A DNA stretch of 36,507 nucleotides from Parcubacteria group bacterium GW2011_GWE2_39_37 (GTDB lineage Bacteria; Patescibacteriota; Patescibacteriia; Patescibacteriales; GWE2-39-37): NCBI GenBank assembly GCA_000995135.1, contig LBWY01000017.1, positions 1-36,507 of the forward strand, in the 5' to 3' direction. Shown here piece by piece: positions 7,585 through 15,519 of this stretch. The notes beneath the pieces were generated by a model. That model ran no database searches. It was not told the origin of the DNA and saw nothing but the letters and a program-made list of their open reading frames with translations. The position numbers and the translations under genes are program-made. Position 1 is the stretch's first letter. The number at the start of each line of letters is the position of its first letter.

Positions 7585-8784
7585 ATGTCCTTAATTTTTC
7601 ATCACAATCATCATGTCCATGATTTTTTCAAGCAGAAAGAATTGAATGAACTTTATATTTCCCATGGAATCATGAACTTTGCTCTCGGCTTAGTTTCAGT
7701 TTTCGTACCAGTATATCTGTATACTCTTGGTTATTCTATCGTAGCCATTCTTGGATATTTTTTCTTAAACTCTTTGAGCTTTGTGCTACTTTCTTATGTT
7801 GGCGCAAGAGCGGTTGCTTGGTTGGGGGTCAAACATTCGATGCTGACATCAGTTGTTTTTTTAATACTTTATTTCATCGGATTGCGCCAAATAGAAGCTT
7901 ATCCTTGGCTTTTTTTTATACTGCCTATTGCTCGGACAATGGAAATGATGCTTTATAATTATAGCTTCCATTTAAATTTTATCAGTCATGCGGACAGGAA
8001 GGATCATGGCAAAGATGTGACTTTTGATCAGACCATCGCGTTGTTAGCAGGTTTGGCAGCGCCTTTTGTTGGTGGACTGCTGGCCAAATTTTTCGGCTTC
8101 AACGTTTTATTCTTTGTCGGGCTTTCAATAATTGCCGTTTCAGTTATTCCGCTTTTTTTCTCTGCGGAGAGTTACGCAAAATTAGCATTCAACAAGAAAG
8201 GTTTATATAAAGATTTGTGGTCCAGAGAAGGTAGGCCACTTTTGTTTAGTTATTCAGGCTATGCAATAGAATCTTGGATCGGGTTGATCTTGTGGCCGAT
8301 TTTTTTGATGATTATTTTAACGGATACCAGTAAAGTCGGTGCCTTAATTTCCTTACCGGCATTTATAACTTTGATTTTCTTTTATTTTTTTGGTAAAAAA
8401 ATCGACCAACTAAATAAAAATAAATTGTTATCTATCGGCAGCATCTTGCATTTTTTTGGTTGGGTAGGCAGATTGTTTGTTCAAGGTTTCGATTCGGTTT
8501 TCTTGGTCGATGCCTACAAAAGATTGAGCGAACGGTTCGTCCAAATTCCTTGGTCAGCGATTTTTTATGACATAGCTTCTGATGGAAATTATTTTAAGAT
8601 GATCGTGCAGAGAGAGGTAGCTTTGAACGTAGCTAGAATGATTATTGCCCCCGTATTAATGGTTGCATTTACTCTTGATAAGCCAAATAATTTTTTAGCG
8701 GCGTTTATAATTGCTGCCTTAGCAAGCCTTCTTTATCCAGCCATCAGTAAATTTTTATCTCCGGCTAAGGAAACTAGCATATGA
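7585..8784 (+). CDS. MFS-like multi-pass membrane transporter
   Basis: A 399-residue integral membrane protein. After a His-rich cytoplasmic N-terminus (FHHNHHVHDF) I count about eleven to twelve hydrophobic segments, with a charged central loop (SAESYAKLAFNKKGLYKDLWSREG) between two six-helix halves, the major facilitator layout. No substrate signature is visible. It overlaps dusB by ATGA (4 bp), so the two are translationally coupled, although the functions need not be linked. No Shine-Dalgarno stands out before ATG 7585; an internal start is possible but the N-terminal residues look reasonable. Confidence 0.75.
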   Translation: MSLIFHHNHHVHDFFKQKELNELYISHGIMNFALGLVSVFVPVYLYTLGYSIVAILGYFFLNSLSFVLLSYVGARAVAWLGVKHSMLTSVVFLILYFIGLRQIEAYPWLFFILPIARTMEMMLYNYSFHLNFISHADRKDHGKDVTFDQTIALLAGLAAPFVGGLLAKFFGFNVLFFVGLSIIAVSVIPLFFSAESYAKLAFNKKGLYKDLWSREGRPLLFSYSGYAIESWIGLILWPIFLMIILTDTSKVGALISLPAFITLIFFYFFGKKIDQLNKNKLLSIGSILHFFGWVGRLFVQGFDSVFLVDAYKRLSERFVQIPWSAIFYDIASDGNYFKMIVQREVALNVARMIIAPVLMVAFTLDKPNNFLAAFIIAALASLLYPAISKFLSPAKETSI

Positions 8785-9740
8785 GGAAAACTTTTTGGCA
8801 GAAATTAAATACCCCGATTTACGCTCTGGCACCGATGGCAGGGGTAACAGATAGCGCTTTTCGACAAATTTGCAAGAATTTTGGGGTTGATGTAGTGTAT
8901 TCGGAATTAGCGTCGGCAACGGCATTGAACTATGCTCCGGCCAAAACTTTGGAGTTGCTTAAATTTGTCCCTGCCGAAAGGCCTTATGTGGTCCAACTTT
9001 TCGGTTCCAACCCCAAGCATTTTGCAGTCGCCGCAAAGATGGCCACTCAAAAATTAAAACCCGACGGTATCGACATAAACTTTGGCTGTCCGGTAAAGAA
9101 AGTGCAAAAGCAAGGTGCGGGAGCGATACTGATGAGCGATCTCAAGCTTTCGCACGAGGTGATAAAAAGCGTCATTGATAACACACATTTGCCTGTTTCA
9201 ATTAAGATTAGGGCAAGAGTAGAAAAGGATGACGGAGCTACAAAGAAAAAAGTCGACGCTTTGATTTTTTTAGAAAAAATGAAAGATTTGCCGATTGCCG
9301 CAGTGATGATTCATGGGCGCAGTTTGGCACAAGGGCATAAAGGCGAAGTCGATTGGCAGATTATAAAAGAGGCAAAAAAAATATTTCCTGGAATTTTATT
9401 AGCCAACGGGGGAGTGAATGATTGGCAAACGGCCGAAGCTTTGTTAGAAAAAACTGGGGCAGACGGTCTGGGCATCGCTCGCGGAGCGATGGGTAGGCCT
9501 TGGATTTTTGAGGAGGTACGAAGTAAGAACGCAGAAGTCAAAAGTAAAAAAGAAATATTTAAAATCGCTCTTAAACATGCCAAGCTGGCAGAAAAGATGG
9601 GCGGAAGAGCCGGTATTGTTGAATTACGTAAACATCTTTGCTGGTACGTCACCGGCCTGGAAGGTGCAAGTGAATTGCGGCAGGAGTTGGTTAAGGTTGA
9701 GAGCTATAGGGATATTAAGAAGATATTGTCTGGAAAATAA
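8781..9740 (+). CDS. dusB: tRNA-dihydrouridine synthase (DusB-like)
   Basis: An FMN-dependent TIM-barrel enzyme reducing uridine to dihydrouridine in the tRNA D-loop. Seen: the FMN-site APMAGVTDSAFR near the N-terminus, SELASATAL, VQLFGSNP, the catalytic cysteine in DINFGCPVKKVQKQGAGAILM, SIKIRAR, MIHGRSLAQGHKGEVDW, LANGGVND and GIARGAMGRPWIF. Length 319 residues is typical. Starts within the stop of the permease (ATGA). A MITE-like element and a bidirectional terminator follow. The DusB assignment over DusA/C rests on the overall motif set. Confidence 0.92.
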   Translation: MRKTFWQKLNTPIYALAPMAGVTDSAFRQICKNFGVDVVYSELASATALNYAPAKTLELLKFVPAERPYVVQLFGSNPKHFAVAAKMATQKLKPDGIDINFGCPVKKVQKQGAGAILMSDLKLSHEVIKSVIDNTHLPVSIKIRARVEKDDGATKKKVDALIFLEKMKDLPIAAVMIHGRSLAQGHKGEVDWQIIKEAKKIFPGILLANGGVNDWQTAEALLEKTGADGLGIARGAMGRPWIFEEVRSKNAEVKSKKEIFKIALKHAKLAEKMGGRAGIVELRKHLCWYVTGLEGASELRQELVKVESYRDIKKILSGK

Positions 9741-9748
9741 AAAATTTT

Positions 9749-9953
9749 TGTCATCTCGTACGGAACGATGCCTTTAGCCCCGGACATGATCCGGGGGATG
9801 TGAGAGATCGGGTTAAAGTAAAAAAAACAATAGCAGGAAAGGTTTAAGAATAATTTTAAGTTTTAATATTTGAAGATTTCTTTAAATTCCAATATTACGA
9901 TATATTCCTGCCACACTCCGAGATCCCTCACCCTAAAGGGATTCGGGATGACA
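9749..9953. repeat. MITE-like palindromic repeat, TGTCATCTCG family (copy 2)
   Basis: Ends TGTCATCTCG and CGGGATGACA (imperfect), inner GAGAGATCGGG / CCGAGATCCCTC, and an inner pair GCAGGAA / TTCCTGC around an AT-rich centre. There is also a small GC hairpin CCCCGGACATGATCCGGGGG near the left end. Same family as 3370-3546 and 31483-31656. It occupies the dusB-corA convergent gap. Confidence 0.75.
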
Positions 9954-9963
9954 GAGGGAGAAT

Positions 9964-9993
9964 AAAAACAATCGCCCGCAGGCGATTGTTTTT
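9964..9993. terminator. Bidirectional terminator between dusB and the CorA-like gene
   Basis: AAAAACAATCGCC / GGCGATTGTTTTT, a perfect 13-bp stem with loop CGCA and T runs on both strands, fitting the convergent arrangement. Confidence 0.85.
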
Positions 9994-9998
9994 GTATA

Positions 9999-10031
9999 GG
10001 TTAATTGTCAATGGTTAACTGTTAATTGTTG
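9999..10031. repeat. AT-rich word repeat, second copy
   Basis: GGTTAATTGTCAATGG then TTAACTGTTAATTGTTG matches the style and words of 289-323, here abutting the 3' end of the CorA-like gene. Confidence 0.4.
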
Positions 10032-10032
10032 T

Positions 10033-11007
10033 TTACAGCCATTTCTTTCTTTTGAAAAACATTATAAATCCTACCCCGACTAAAGCCATGAATCCGAAGA
10101 TCAGCCAGAAACCGTATCTGGAGTCGACAAAAGGCATGCCTTCTGCTCGCATACTGAAAGTTGCGGCGATCAGGGTCAGATAAAAGCTGATAATCGAAAA
10201 GATTGTCAGAGTTTTCATGATATCACTCAGACGATAATTGAGTAGAGATTCGTTAGTGCTATTCAATACCTCAACGATTTCTTTTTGGCTTTCCATGATT
10301 TCCCAAATGGTAATAGAGTGATCAATCAATTTTTTGTAATAACCTTGCAGTTGACTGGTCGGCACCAAGCGGCTTTTCATTTCCATGAATTTGGTCAGGA
10401 TTTTCTTGTGGCTGTGCATGATCTTGTGAAAGCTCGTTATGTTATGTCTGAGTTTGAGGATATCGGTCACTGCCTTTTTTTGTTCCTGGGCGAAAATTAT
10501 CTCTTCGACCCTGTTGATCGCCAAACTGTTTTGATCAAGAATCGGGTAACAACTGTGCATCAATTTTTCTAACAGTTCATATAATAAGATGGTTGAAGAT
10601 TCAAATTGATAGGTGAGAAGGGAATCACCATCTTTTTTACATAGGTTGAAAAATTCATTCAATGCCTGCATGTTGCCATTGTGCAAGGTTATCATATAGC
10701 CATGACCGATAAAGAAATCGATTTCCGTTGCAGTGATTGTGCCATTCACAAAGATTGGGAAATGCATGATTGCAAAAATGTAGCCTTCGACATCACAATG
10801 TTTGACCGTTGGTCTTTGGGCAAAAACATTAGCAGAAGAGGCGTGGAGGTGTGGTAGTTGGAAATTGTATTTTTTTCTTAAGTATTCGATTTCTTTTTTC
10901 CCCGCATTAGTAACATTAATCCAGCGAATCTTATGATTGAGCGTCCGCGGATTATCGATGATTACCTCTTGGATGTTTTTGGTGATTTTTATTTCGTTTT
11001 TAATCAT
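10033..11007 (-). CDS. CorA-like divalent metal ion channel without canonical GMN
   Basis: CorA-family proteins form pentameric Mg2+/Co2+ channels in the inner membrane: a large cytoplasmic funnel, a long stalk helix and two C-terminal membrane helices. All parts are visible in the 324 residues: a soluble N-terminal domain, long helical stretches around residues 150-250, TM1 (IFSIISFYLTLIAATFSM), a short loop, and TM2 (YGFWLIFGFMALVGVGFIMFF) ending in the basic KRKKWL. The loop that should carry the selectivity signature YGMN instead reads MRAEGMPF, so the Asn is Pro. Substrate or transport mode may differ (ZntB-type relatives also vary here). The gene is divergent from 11113 and shares its upstream region. 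Confidence 0.85.
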   Translation of the reverse strand: MIKNEIKITKNIQEVIIDNPRTLNHKIRWINVTNAGKKEIEYLRKKYNFQLPHLHASSANVFAQRPTVKHCDVEGYIFAIMHFPIFVNGTITATEIDFFIGHGYMITLHNGNMQALNEFFNLCKKDGDSLLTYQFESSTILLYELLEKLMHSCYPILDQNSLAINRVEEIIFAQEQKKAVTDILKLRHNITSFHKIMHSHKKILTKFMEMKSRLVPTSQLQGYYKKLIDHSITIWEIMESQKEIVEVLNSTNESLLNYRLSDIMKTLTIFSIISFYLTLIAATFSMRAEGMPFVDSRYGFWLIFGFMALVGVGFIMFFKRKKWL

Positions 11008-11028
11008 TTTTGAAATTGTGTATAACTA

Positions 11029-11094
11029 TATTATGGCATAGATTGACAATTCGTGCAAAAAGATTTAAATTGTTCAAATGTCCTTTGGTATAAT
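11029..11094. promoter_or_regulatory. Divergent promoters between the CorA-like gene and the 82-aa gene
   Basis: Minus strand: TTGCAC, 17 bases, CATAAT with an extended TGC, directed at the CorA-like gene. Plus strand: TGG-TATAAT (-10 at 11089-11094), an extended -10 with no good -35, putting the start close to 11101, right at the Shine-Dalgarno of the next gene. Confidence 0.55.
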
Positions 11095-11112
11095 TAGTAT
11101 GAGGAGGTCGAC

Positions 11113-11361
11113 ATGAAGTATGACAAGATTGACTTGGAGCAAAAGATTTCCGACATGGGCGAATATGAAATCCCTTCGCTTGCTACACACATCAGGTTGT
11201 TCGCCGGTAAAGTCAGCTTCGGCATTTCAGACCGTCATGGAGATTTGAAAACTGCAAGGGGAAAGTTTTTTCAAATCCCACCCGGTATGAAAAGAGTTTC
11301 TTTCCCCGAATACATCAATGACGGCAATCATATTTATGGCCGTCCTCAATTCACCCGTTAG
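11113..11361 (+). CDS. Small orphan protein (82 aa)
   Basis: Not recognised. Translation is well supported: GAGGAGG six bases before the ATG, an extended -10 promoter just upstream, and a terminator at the stop codon. The protein has a charged N-terminal stretch, then a compact core (IRLFAGKVSFGISDRHGDL, FFQIPPGMKRVSFPEYI). It has no signal peptide, membrane segment or cysteines. It is a single-gene unit, like 22145 and 33505. The strong Shine-Dalgarno contrasts with most housekeeping genes in this window, which have weak or none. Confidence 0.75.
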   Translation: MKYDKIDLEQKISDMGEYEIPSLATHIRLFAGKVSFGISDRHGDLKTARGKFFQIPPGMKRVSFPEYINDGNHIYGRPQFTR

Positions 11362-11380
11362 CAATTGCTAGCGGTTTTTT
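11355..11380 (+). terminator. Terminator of the 82-aa gene
   Basis: CCGTTAGC and GCTAGCGG (one G-U pair), loop AATT, then TTTTTT. The left arm includes the stop codon TAG. Confidence 0.85.
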
Positions 11381-11395
11381 ATTTTTTCTAAAATA

Positions 11396-11404
11396 TGTTA
11401 TAAT
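11396..11404 (+). promoter_or_regulatory. Extended -10 promoter of the T4SS-like operon
   Basis: TGT-TATAAT (-10 at 11399-11404). The predicted start is only about five bases before ATG 11416, so the operon mRNA would be almost leaderless. Confidence 0.5.
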
Positions 11405-11415
11405 TTGGTTAATAT

Positions 11416-11934
11416 ATGGTACAGGGAAAAGAGATTGCAAAAAATTTAGGACAAGAAAAACTTCAAGAATCTATTGAGGCTAAAAAACCAATCGTTCAGG
11501 CAGAAAAAGAAACTGTTGCTGAGCGGTTTGATTTTGGTGTGCAAGAAAGAATGAAGGATTCTTCAACAAATACCGGCCAGGCAGAGGGCGAAAAATTAGT
11601 TTCTGTATCGGGGGGTTCAAATCCTCTGGGCGATCAGTTTGCAGCTAGACAGAAAAAGATTGAAAAAATCATGGAAGAAGGGATGGCGGATATCTATGTT
11701 AATTTATCGCCAGAAAAAAAGAATGAATTTAAGACAGTGGGTGAGAGAACTGCCTATCAAGTAAATATCCTATTAAGTGAAACTAAAGTAAAAGTTAAAA
11801 AAGTGATTGAATTAATCATAAATTGGCTGAAAATAATTCCAGGAGTAAACGCATTTTTCTTGGAAAAGGAAGCCAAAATTAAAGTCGAAGAAATGATAAG
11901 ATTAAAAAATGAGAAAGGGGGTGAGAGTGAATGA
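11416..11934 (+). CDS. Conserved hypothetical protein, first gene of the T4SS-like operon
   Basis: 172 residues, no known domain recognised. The first half is hydrophilic and probably disordered (Glu/Lys/Gln-rich). The second half has a helical segment with a hydrophobic patch (VIELIINWLKIIPGVNAFFLEKEAKIKVEEMI), too short and interrupted for a clear membrane span. It overlaps the pilin gene by ATGA, so it is co-translated with it, which suggests a role in pilus assembly or as a partner of the ATPase. That is inference from position only. Confidence 0.7.
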   Translation: MVQGKEIAKNLGQEKLQESIEAKKPIVQAEKETVAERFDFGVQERMKDSSTNTGQAEGEKLVSVSGGSNPLGDQFAARQKKIEKIMEEGMADIYVNLSPEKKNEFKTVGERTAYQVNILLSETKVKVKKVIELIINWLKIIPGVNAFFLEKEAKIKVEEMIRLKNEKGGESE

Positions 11935-12347
11935 AAAAGATGTTAAAACAGATGACTGCTTTCGCGGCAGTATTAGTTATCGTCTCACCTGTATTTTTAT
12001 TATCAGCTCCCGCAAATGCTTTAGACGTAAATGACGCTTTTGGTGGGGATACAACAAGACAAAATATTGAAACCAATTTAGGTCTTGGCAATGGGAACAA
12101 AGGACCGCAAGAAATCGCTGCCAGCATAATCAATGTTGCCTTAGGATTTTTAGGAATTATCGCAGTCGTATTGATCTTGATCGCCGGTTTCCAATGGATG
12201 ACTGCCGGAGGCGACACGGGCAAGGTTGATAGTGCGAAAAAAACTTTGGGTGCAGCCTTGATCGGTTTGGTCATAATCTTGGCTGCTTGGGGAATCGCAA
12301 ATTATGTATTGAAGAATTTGATTAATGCCACTGGCACCAATACTTAA
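11931..12347 (+). CDS. T4SS pilin-like (VirB2/TrbC-type) protein
   Basis: A 138-residue exported small membrane protein. It has a signal peptide (MKKMLKQMTAFAAVLVIVSPVFLL) with likely cleavage after SAPANA, a short Gly/Asn-rich region, then two membrane helices (IINVALGFLGIIAVVLILIAGFQWM and TLGAALIGLVIILAAWGIANYVL) joined by a short polar loop with GGDTGKVDSAKK. This is the VirB2/TrbC pilin layout and resembles the T4SS pilin family common in Patescibacteria. GGGGGTGAG lies before the start. Stop-start overlap with the upstream gene and an 18-bp gap to the ATPase place the three in one operon. Confidence 0.85.
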   Translation: MKKMLKQMTAFAAVLVIVSPVFLLSAPANALDVNDAFGGDTTRQNIETNLGLGNGNKGPQEIAASIINVALGFLGIIAVVLILIAGFQWMTAGGDTGKVDSAKKTLGAALIGLVIILAAWGIANYVLKNLINATGTNT

Positions 12348-12365
12348 TCTTTAATAAAAAGTTGT

Positions 12366-14921
12366 ATGGATTTCGGCATTGAGCAATCAAGCAACAGCTT
12401 GGGCGTTAATCTTGGGAATAGCGTCAATAATTATTCATATGATTATAGTTCACTTTTGGTGAGCCTGTTCTGGTTGGCTTTAGCAGTGGTGATCCTGGTT
12501 TTACTTAAAAAAATGATTACCAGAGTATCAGTCATGACAAGTTATCAGGATCACATCATTTATTTAGTAAGATTGCCAAAAGAAAAGCCAAAAGATCAAG
12601 ACAAGGATTTGACAGTCCAACAAGTACGAGAAGAGATTGCTCGTGGCGAAATTATTTTTTCCTCGATTGGAGGCCTTAGGGCGAAACGCGGCCCTAAGGC
12701 CTGGTTATTGGGGCGAAAAGATCATTTTTCTTTTGAAATAGTGGCTAGCAAGAAACATATTTCATTTTATTTGGTTGCACCGAAAGAGATGGGGCGCTAT
12801 CTTGAACAGCAGGTGCAGGCACACTATCCGGAAGCAGTGATGGAGCCGGTGCGTGATTATAATATTTTTAATCATCATTCTAGTATTTGTGCCGGTTATT
12901 TAAAAACCAAGCGCAGTTTTATTTTCCCAATCAGGACCTACAACAAGATGGACACCGATCCATTGAATTCCATAATCAATGTGATGTCAAAATTGGGGCA
13001 TGATGAGAGCATGGCTATTCAGTATGTAGTCAGAAGCGCCAAGGGCGTATGGCACAATAGAGCGAGCAGTGTGTTTAGTAAGATCCGCAAGGGTAAAACG
13101 ATTGATGAGGCTTTAGGTGGAAGCTATACTAGCAGTGTCATGGCAGGATTAACAGACCTGGTGAAAGCGGCAAACCCCAATTCTGCCAAAGAGCAGCAAA
13201 AGAATCAGACCATGATGCCCAAGCAAAATGCGATGGATGAACAGATTATGAAAAATCTGGAAGAAAAAAATGCCAAGGCCGGCCTGGATGTAAATGTCAG
13301 AATAATCGTAAATGCAAAAAATTTAAGCCAGGCAAAACTTTACCTAGATAATATCATAGGAGTTTTTGGCCAGTACAATCTGTATGAATACGGCAATATT
13401 TTCAATAACAAGATCAACCGTTTAGTAAGTATAGTCAAGCACAAAAGATTGATTCGGGATTATATTTATCGCCGATTTGATGAGCATATCAGCTTCCTAT
13501 TGAACACCGAGGAGTTGGCAAGTATTTTTCACTTACCGCTTCGTTGGACAGAAACGCCTAATATCCTTTGGCTGACCGCCAAGCATGCCCCGGCTCCTAC
13601 TAATGTCCCAGATGAAGGGATAATTCTTGGCACCAATCGTTATCGCGGATTGAGCAAGGAGATCAAAATCAAAAGAGATGATCGCCGCCGTCATACCTAT
13701 ATAATCGGTAAATCCGGCGTGGGTAAATCGGTGCTTTTGGCCAACATGGCTATTCAGGACATAATGAATGGCGAAGGGGTCTGCGTAATCGACCCGCATG
13801 GCGACCTGGTTGATGATATTTTGATGCGCATCCCGCCGGAAAGGGCAGAGGATGTGATCTTGTTTTCTCCCGCGGATATTGAACGGCCGTTGGCACTCAA
13901 TTTATTGGAATTTGATCCACGATATCCGGAACAGAAATCTTTTGTTATCAATGAAATGATCAAGATTTTTGATAAGCTTTATGATTTGAAATCTACCGGC
14001 GGTCCAATTTTTGAACAGTACATGCGGAATGCGATGCTTTTGATAATGAGCGACCCAGAAAGCGGCTCGACTTTAATGGAAATTCCTAAAGTCTTATCCG
14101 ATGCCAATTTCCGTCGCATGAAATTAGAGCGATGCAAAGATCCGACAGTGGTGGATTTCTGGCGCAAAGAGGCGGAAAAAGCAGGCGGCGATGCCGCTCT
14201 GGCCAATGTAGTGCCTTACATTACCTCAAAACTTACCTCATTTATTTCTAATGACATGATGAGGCCGATCATCGGCCAACAGCAAAGTTCTTTCAATCTT
14301 CGTGATGTGATGGACAAGCAAAAAATCTTGTTGATAAGCTTACCCAAAGGCCAAGTTGGAGAATTAAATGCCTATCTTTTGGGTATGATTTTGGTAGGTA
14401 AAATTTTGGTTAATGCACTTTCTCGCACAGATATGCCAAGAGAACAACGCAAGGATTTTTATCTATATATTGATGAATTTCAAAATTTTACCACTGATTC
14501 GATCTGTTCCATACTTTCTGAAGCTAGAAAATATAATCTGAATCTGATAATGGCGCATCAATATCTGGGGCAGTTAGTTAAAGGTCAAGATACTTCGATA
14601 AAAGATGCTGTTTTTGGAAACGTCGGCACTTGGGTGTCTTTTAAAATCGGCACTGAAGATGCGGAGGAAATTGAAAAAGAATTTTCACCAGTATTCAATC
14701 AATACGACTTGATAAATATTGACAAAGGCACGGCCTATATCAAATTATTGATCGATAACAGTGCTGGACGAGCTTTTTCTATGTCTACCACCTGGCCGCT
14801 TTTGGGTATAAAAAGAGAGGATTTGGCTAGTAGAATCAAGTCTTTAAGCCGATTGAAATATGGTCAAGATAGGAATATTATTGAGGCAGAAATAATGAAA
14901 AGAGCTCAGATTGAAATGTAG
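12366..14921 (+). CDS. T4SS-type ATPase, TraG/VirD4-like coupling protein
   Basis: 851 residues. One N-terminal membrane helix (about 29-48) is followed by a large variable cytoplasmic domain to about residue 420. A RecA/FtsK-like ATPase then has Walker A IIGKSGVGKS (about 445-454), VIDPHGDLVDD just after, and Walker B LYIDEFQNF (about 698-706), with a TraD/TraG-type stretch ILSEARKYNLNLIMAHQYLGQL. Such enzymes drive DNA or protein through a type IV channel or pilus. No relaxase, VirB6, VirB8-10 or prepilin peptidase is next to it, so this is the reduced CPR-style arrangement: pilin plus one big ATPase. It could serve DNA uptake, conjugation or host contact; sequence alone does not decide. 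No clear terminator follows. Confidence 0.88.
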   Translation: MDFGIEQSSNSLGVNLGNSVNNYSYDYSSLLVSLFWLALAVVILVLLKKMITRVSVMTSYQDHIIYLVRLPKEKPKDQDKDLTVQQVREEIARGEIIFSSIGGLRAKRGPKAWLLGRKDHFSFEIVASKKHISFYLVAPKEMGRYLEQQVQAHYPEAVMEPVRDYNIFNHHSSICAGYLKTKRSFIFPIRTYNKMDTDPLNSIINVMSKLGHDESMAIQYVVRSAKGVWHNRASSVFSKIRKGKTIDEALGGSYTSSVMAGLTDLVKAANPNSAKEQQKNQTMMPKQNAMDEQIMKNLEEKNAKAGLDVNVRIIVNAKNLSQAKLYLDNIIGVFGQYNLYEYGNIFNNKINRLVSIVKHKRLIRDYIYRRFDEHISFLLNTEELASIFHLPLRWTETPNILWLTAKHAPAPTNVPDEGIILGTNRYRGLSKEIKIKRDDRRRHTYIIGKSGVGKSVLLANMAIQDIMNGEGVCVIDPHGDLVDDILMRIPPERAEDVILFSPADIERPLALNLLEFDPRYPEQKSFVINEMIKIFDKLYDLKSTGGPIFEQYMRNAMLLIMSDPESGSTLMEIPKVLSDANFRRMKLERCKDPTVVDFWRKEAEKAGGDAALANVVPYITSKLTSFISNDMMRPIIGQQQSSFNLRDVMDKQKILLISLPKGQVGELNAYLLGMILVGKILVNALSRTDMPREQRKDFYLYIDEFQNFTTDSICSILSEARKYNLNLIMAHQYLGQLVKGQDTSIKDAVFGNVGTWVSFKIGTEDAEEIEKEFSPVFNQYDLINIDKGTAYIKLLIDNSAGRAFSMSTTWPLLGIKREDLASRIKSLSRLKYGQDRNIIEAEIMKRAQIEM

Positions 14922-14976
14922 GGAAAGCAGATTTTTTAAAAATTGATCATTTGTCCTGGCGCATTGCATTGAAAAG

Positions 14977-14985
14977 TGTTATAAT
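14977..14985 (+). promoter_or_regulatory. Extended -10 promoter of the receiver gene
   Basis: TGT-TATAAT (-10 at 14980-14985) without a convincing -35. Leader of about 34 nt, very A/T-rich, ending AAATTATG. The rest of 14922-15025 holds nothing else I can name. Confidence 0.55.
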
Positions 14986-15025
14986 GTACTTACTTTCAAA
15001 AAATAAAAAATTTTTAAAATAAATT

Positions 15026-15421
15026 ATGAAAAAGGAGAAAAAAACCATCGTCTTAGTCGATGATGATAAATGGTTAATCGACTTGTACGGTGAAAAACTT
15101 AGACTAGAAGATTTTAATGTCTTCACTGCGCATAATGGTAAAGATGGTTTTGAAATGATCTTGAAGCACAAGCCTGCTTTGGTTTTGTCGGACGTAGTGA
15201 TGGCCGGCGGAGATGGTTTTTATGTTTTGGAAAAAGTCCGTGCAAATCCGATTACGCATGATATTCCGGTAATCAGTCTCACCAACCTTTCAAATGAGCA
15301 GGATAAAGATGCTTTATACAAGCTCGGTACTAATGAATATCTGGTTAAAGCTGATTTTACTCCAACCCAGGTAGTGGAAAAAATCAGGAAGATTCTAGAC
15401 AAGCAGGCAAGGGCGAAATAA
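15026..15421 (+). CDS. Stand-alone response-regulator receiver protein
   Basis: A 131-residue CheY-like receiver domain with no output domain. Conserved residues: acidic cluster VDDD (D12-D14), phospho-acceptor D56 in VLSDVVMAGGDG, switch T86 in ISLTNL, and K108 in YLVKAD. It should be phosphorylated by a sensor kinase not present in this window and act by protein contact. Single-domain receivers often control type IV pili or motility. The T4SS-like operon just upstream makes surface-structure control an attractive but unproven idea. Own promoter; no strong terminator. Confidence 0.92.
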   Translation: MKKEKKTIVLVDDDKWLIDLYGEKLRLEDFNVFTAHNGKDGFEMILKHKPALVLSDVVMAGGDGFYVLEKVRANPITHDIPVISLTNLSNEQDKDALYKLGTNEYLVKADFTPTQVVEKIRKILDKQARAK

Positions 15422-15435
15422 TTTCTGATTTAGTA

Positions 15436-15462
15436 TTTACAAAATGAAAAATTTGCTATAAT
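15436..15462 (+). promoter_or_regulatory. Promoter of the 209-aa gene
   Basis: TTTACA (15436-15441), 15-base spacer, TGC-TATAAT (-10 at 15457-15462). The extended -10 compensates for the short spacer. Confidence 0.6.
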
Positions 15463-15466
15463 ATAC

Positions 15467-15494
15467 AAAAAATAAGCTGACATGCTTATTTTTT
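15467..15494 (+). promoter_or_regulatory. Leader hairpin with U tract before the 209-aa gene
   Basis: AAAAAATAAGC and GCTTATTTTTT pair perfectly around TGACAT, starting at about the predicted transcript start and ending 25 bases before ATG 15520. It has terminator form but an upstream position; see the finding on leader hairpins. Confidence 0.55.
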
Positions 15495-15519
15495 ATTACT
15501 TATAAACAAAAATAAAAGT

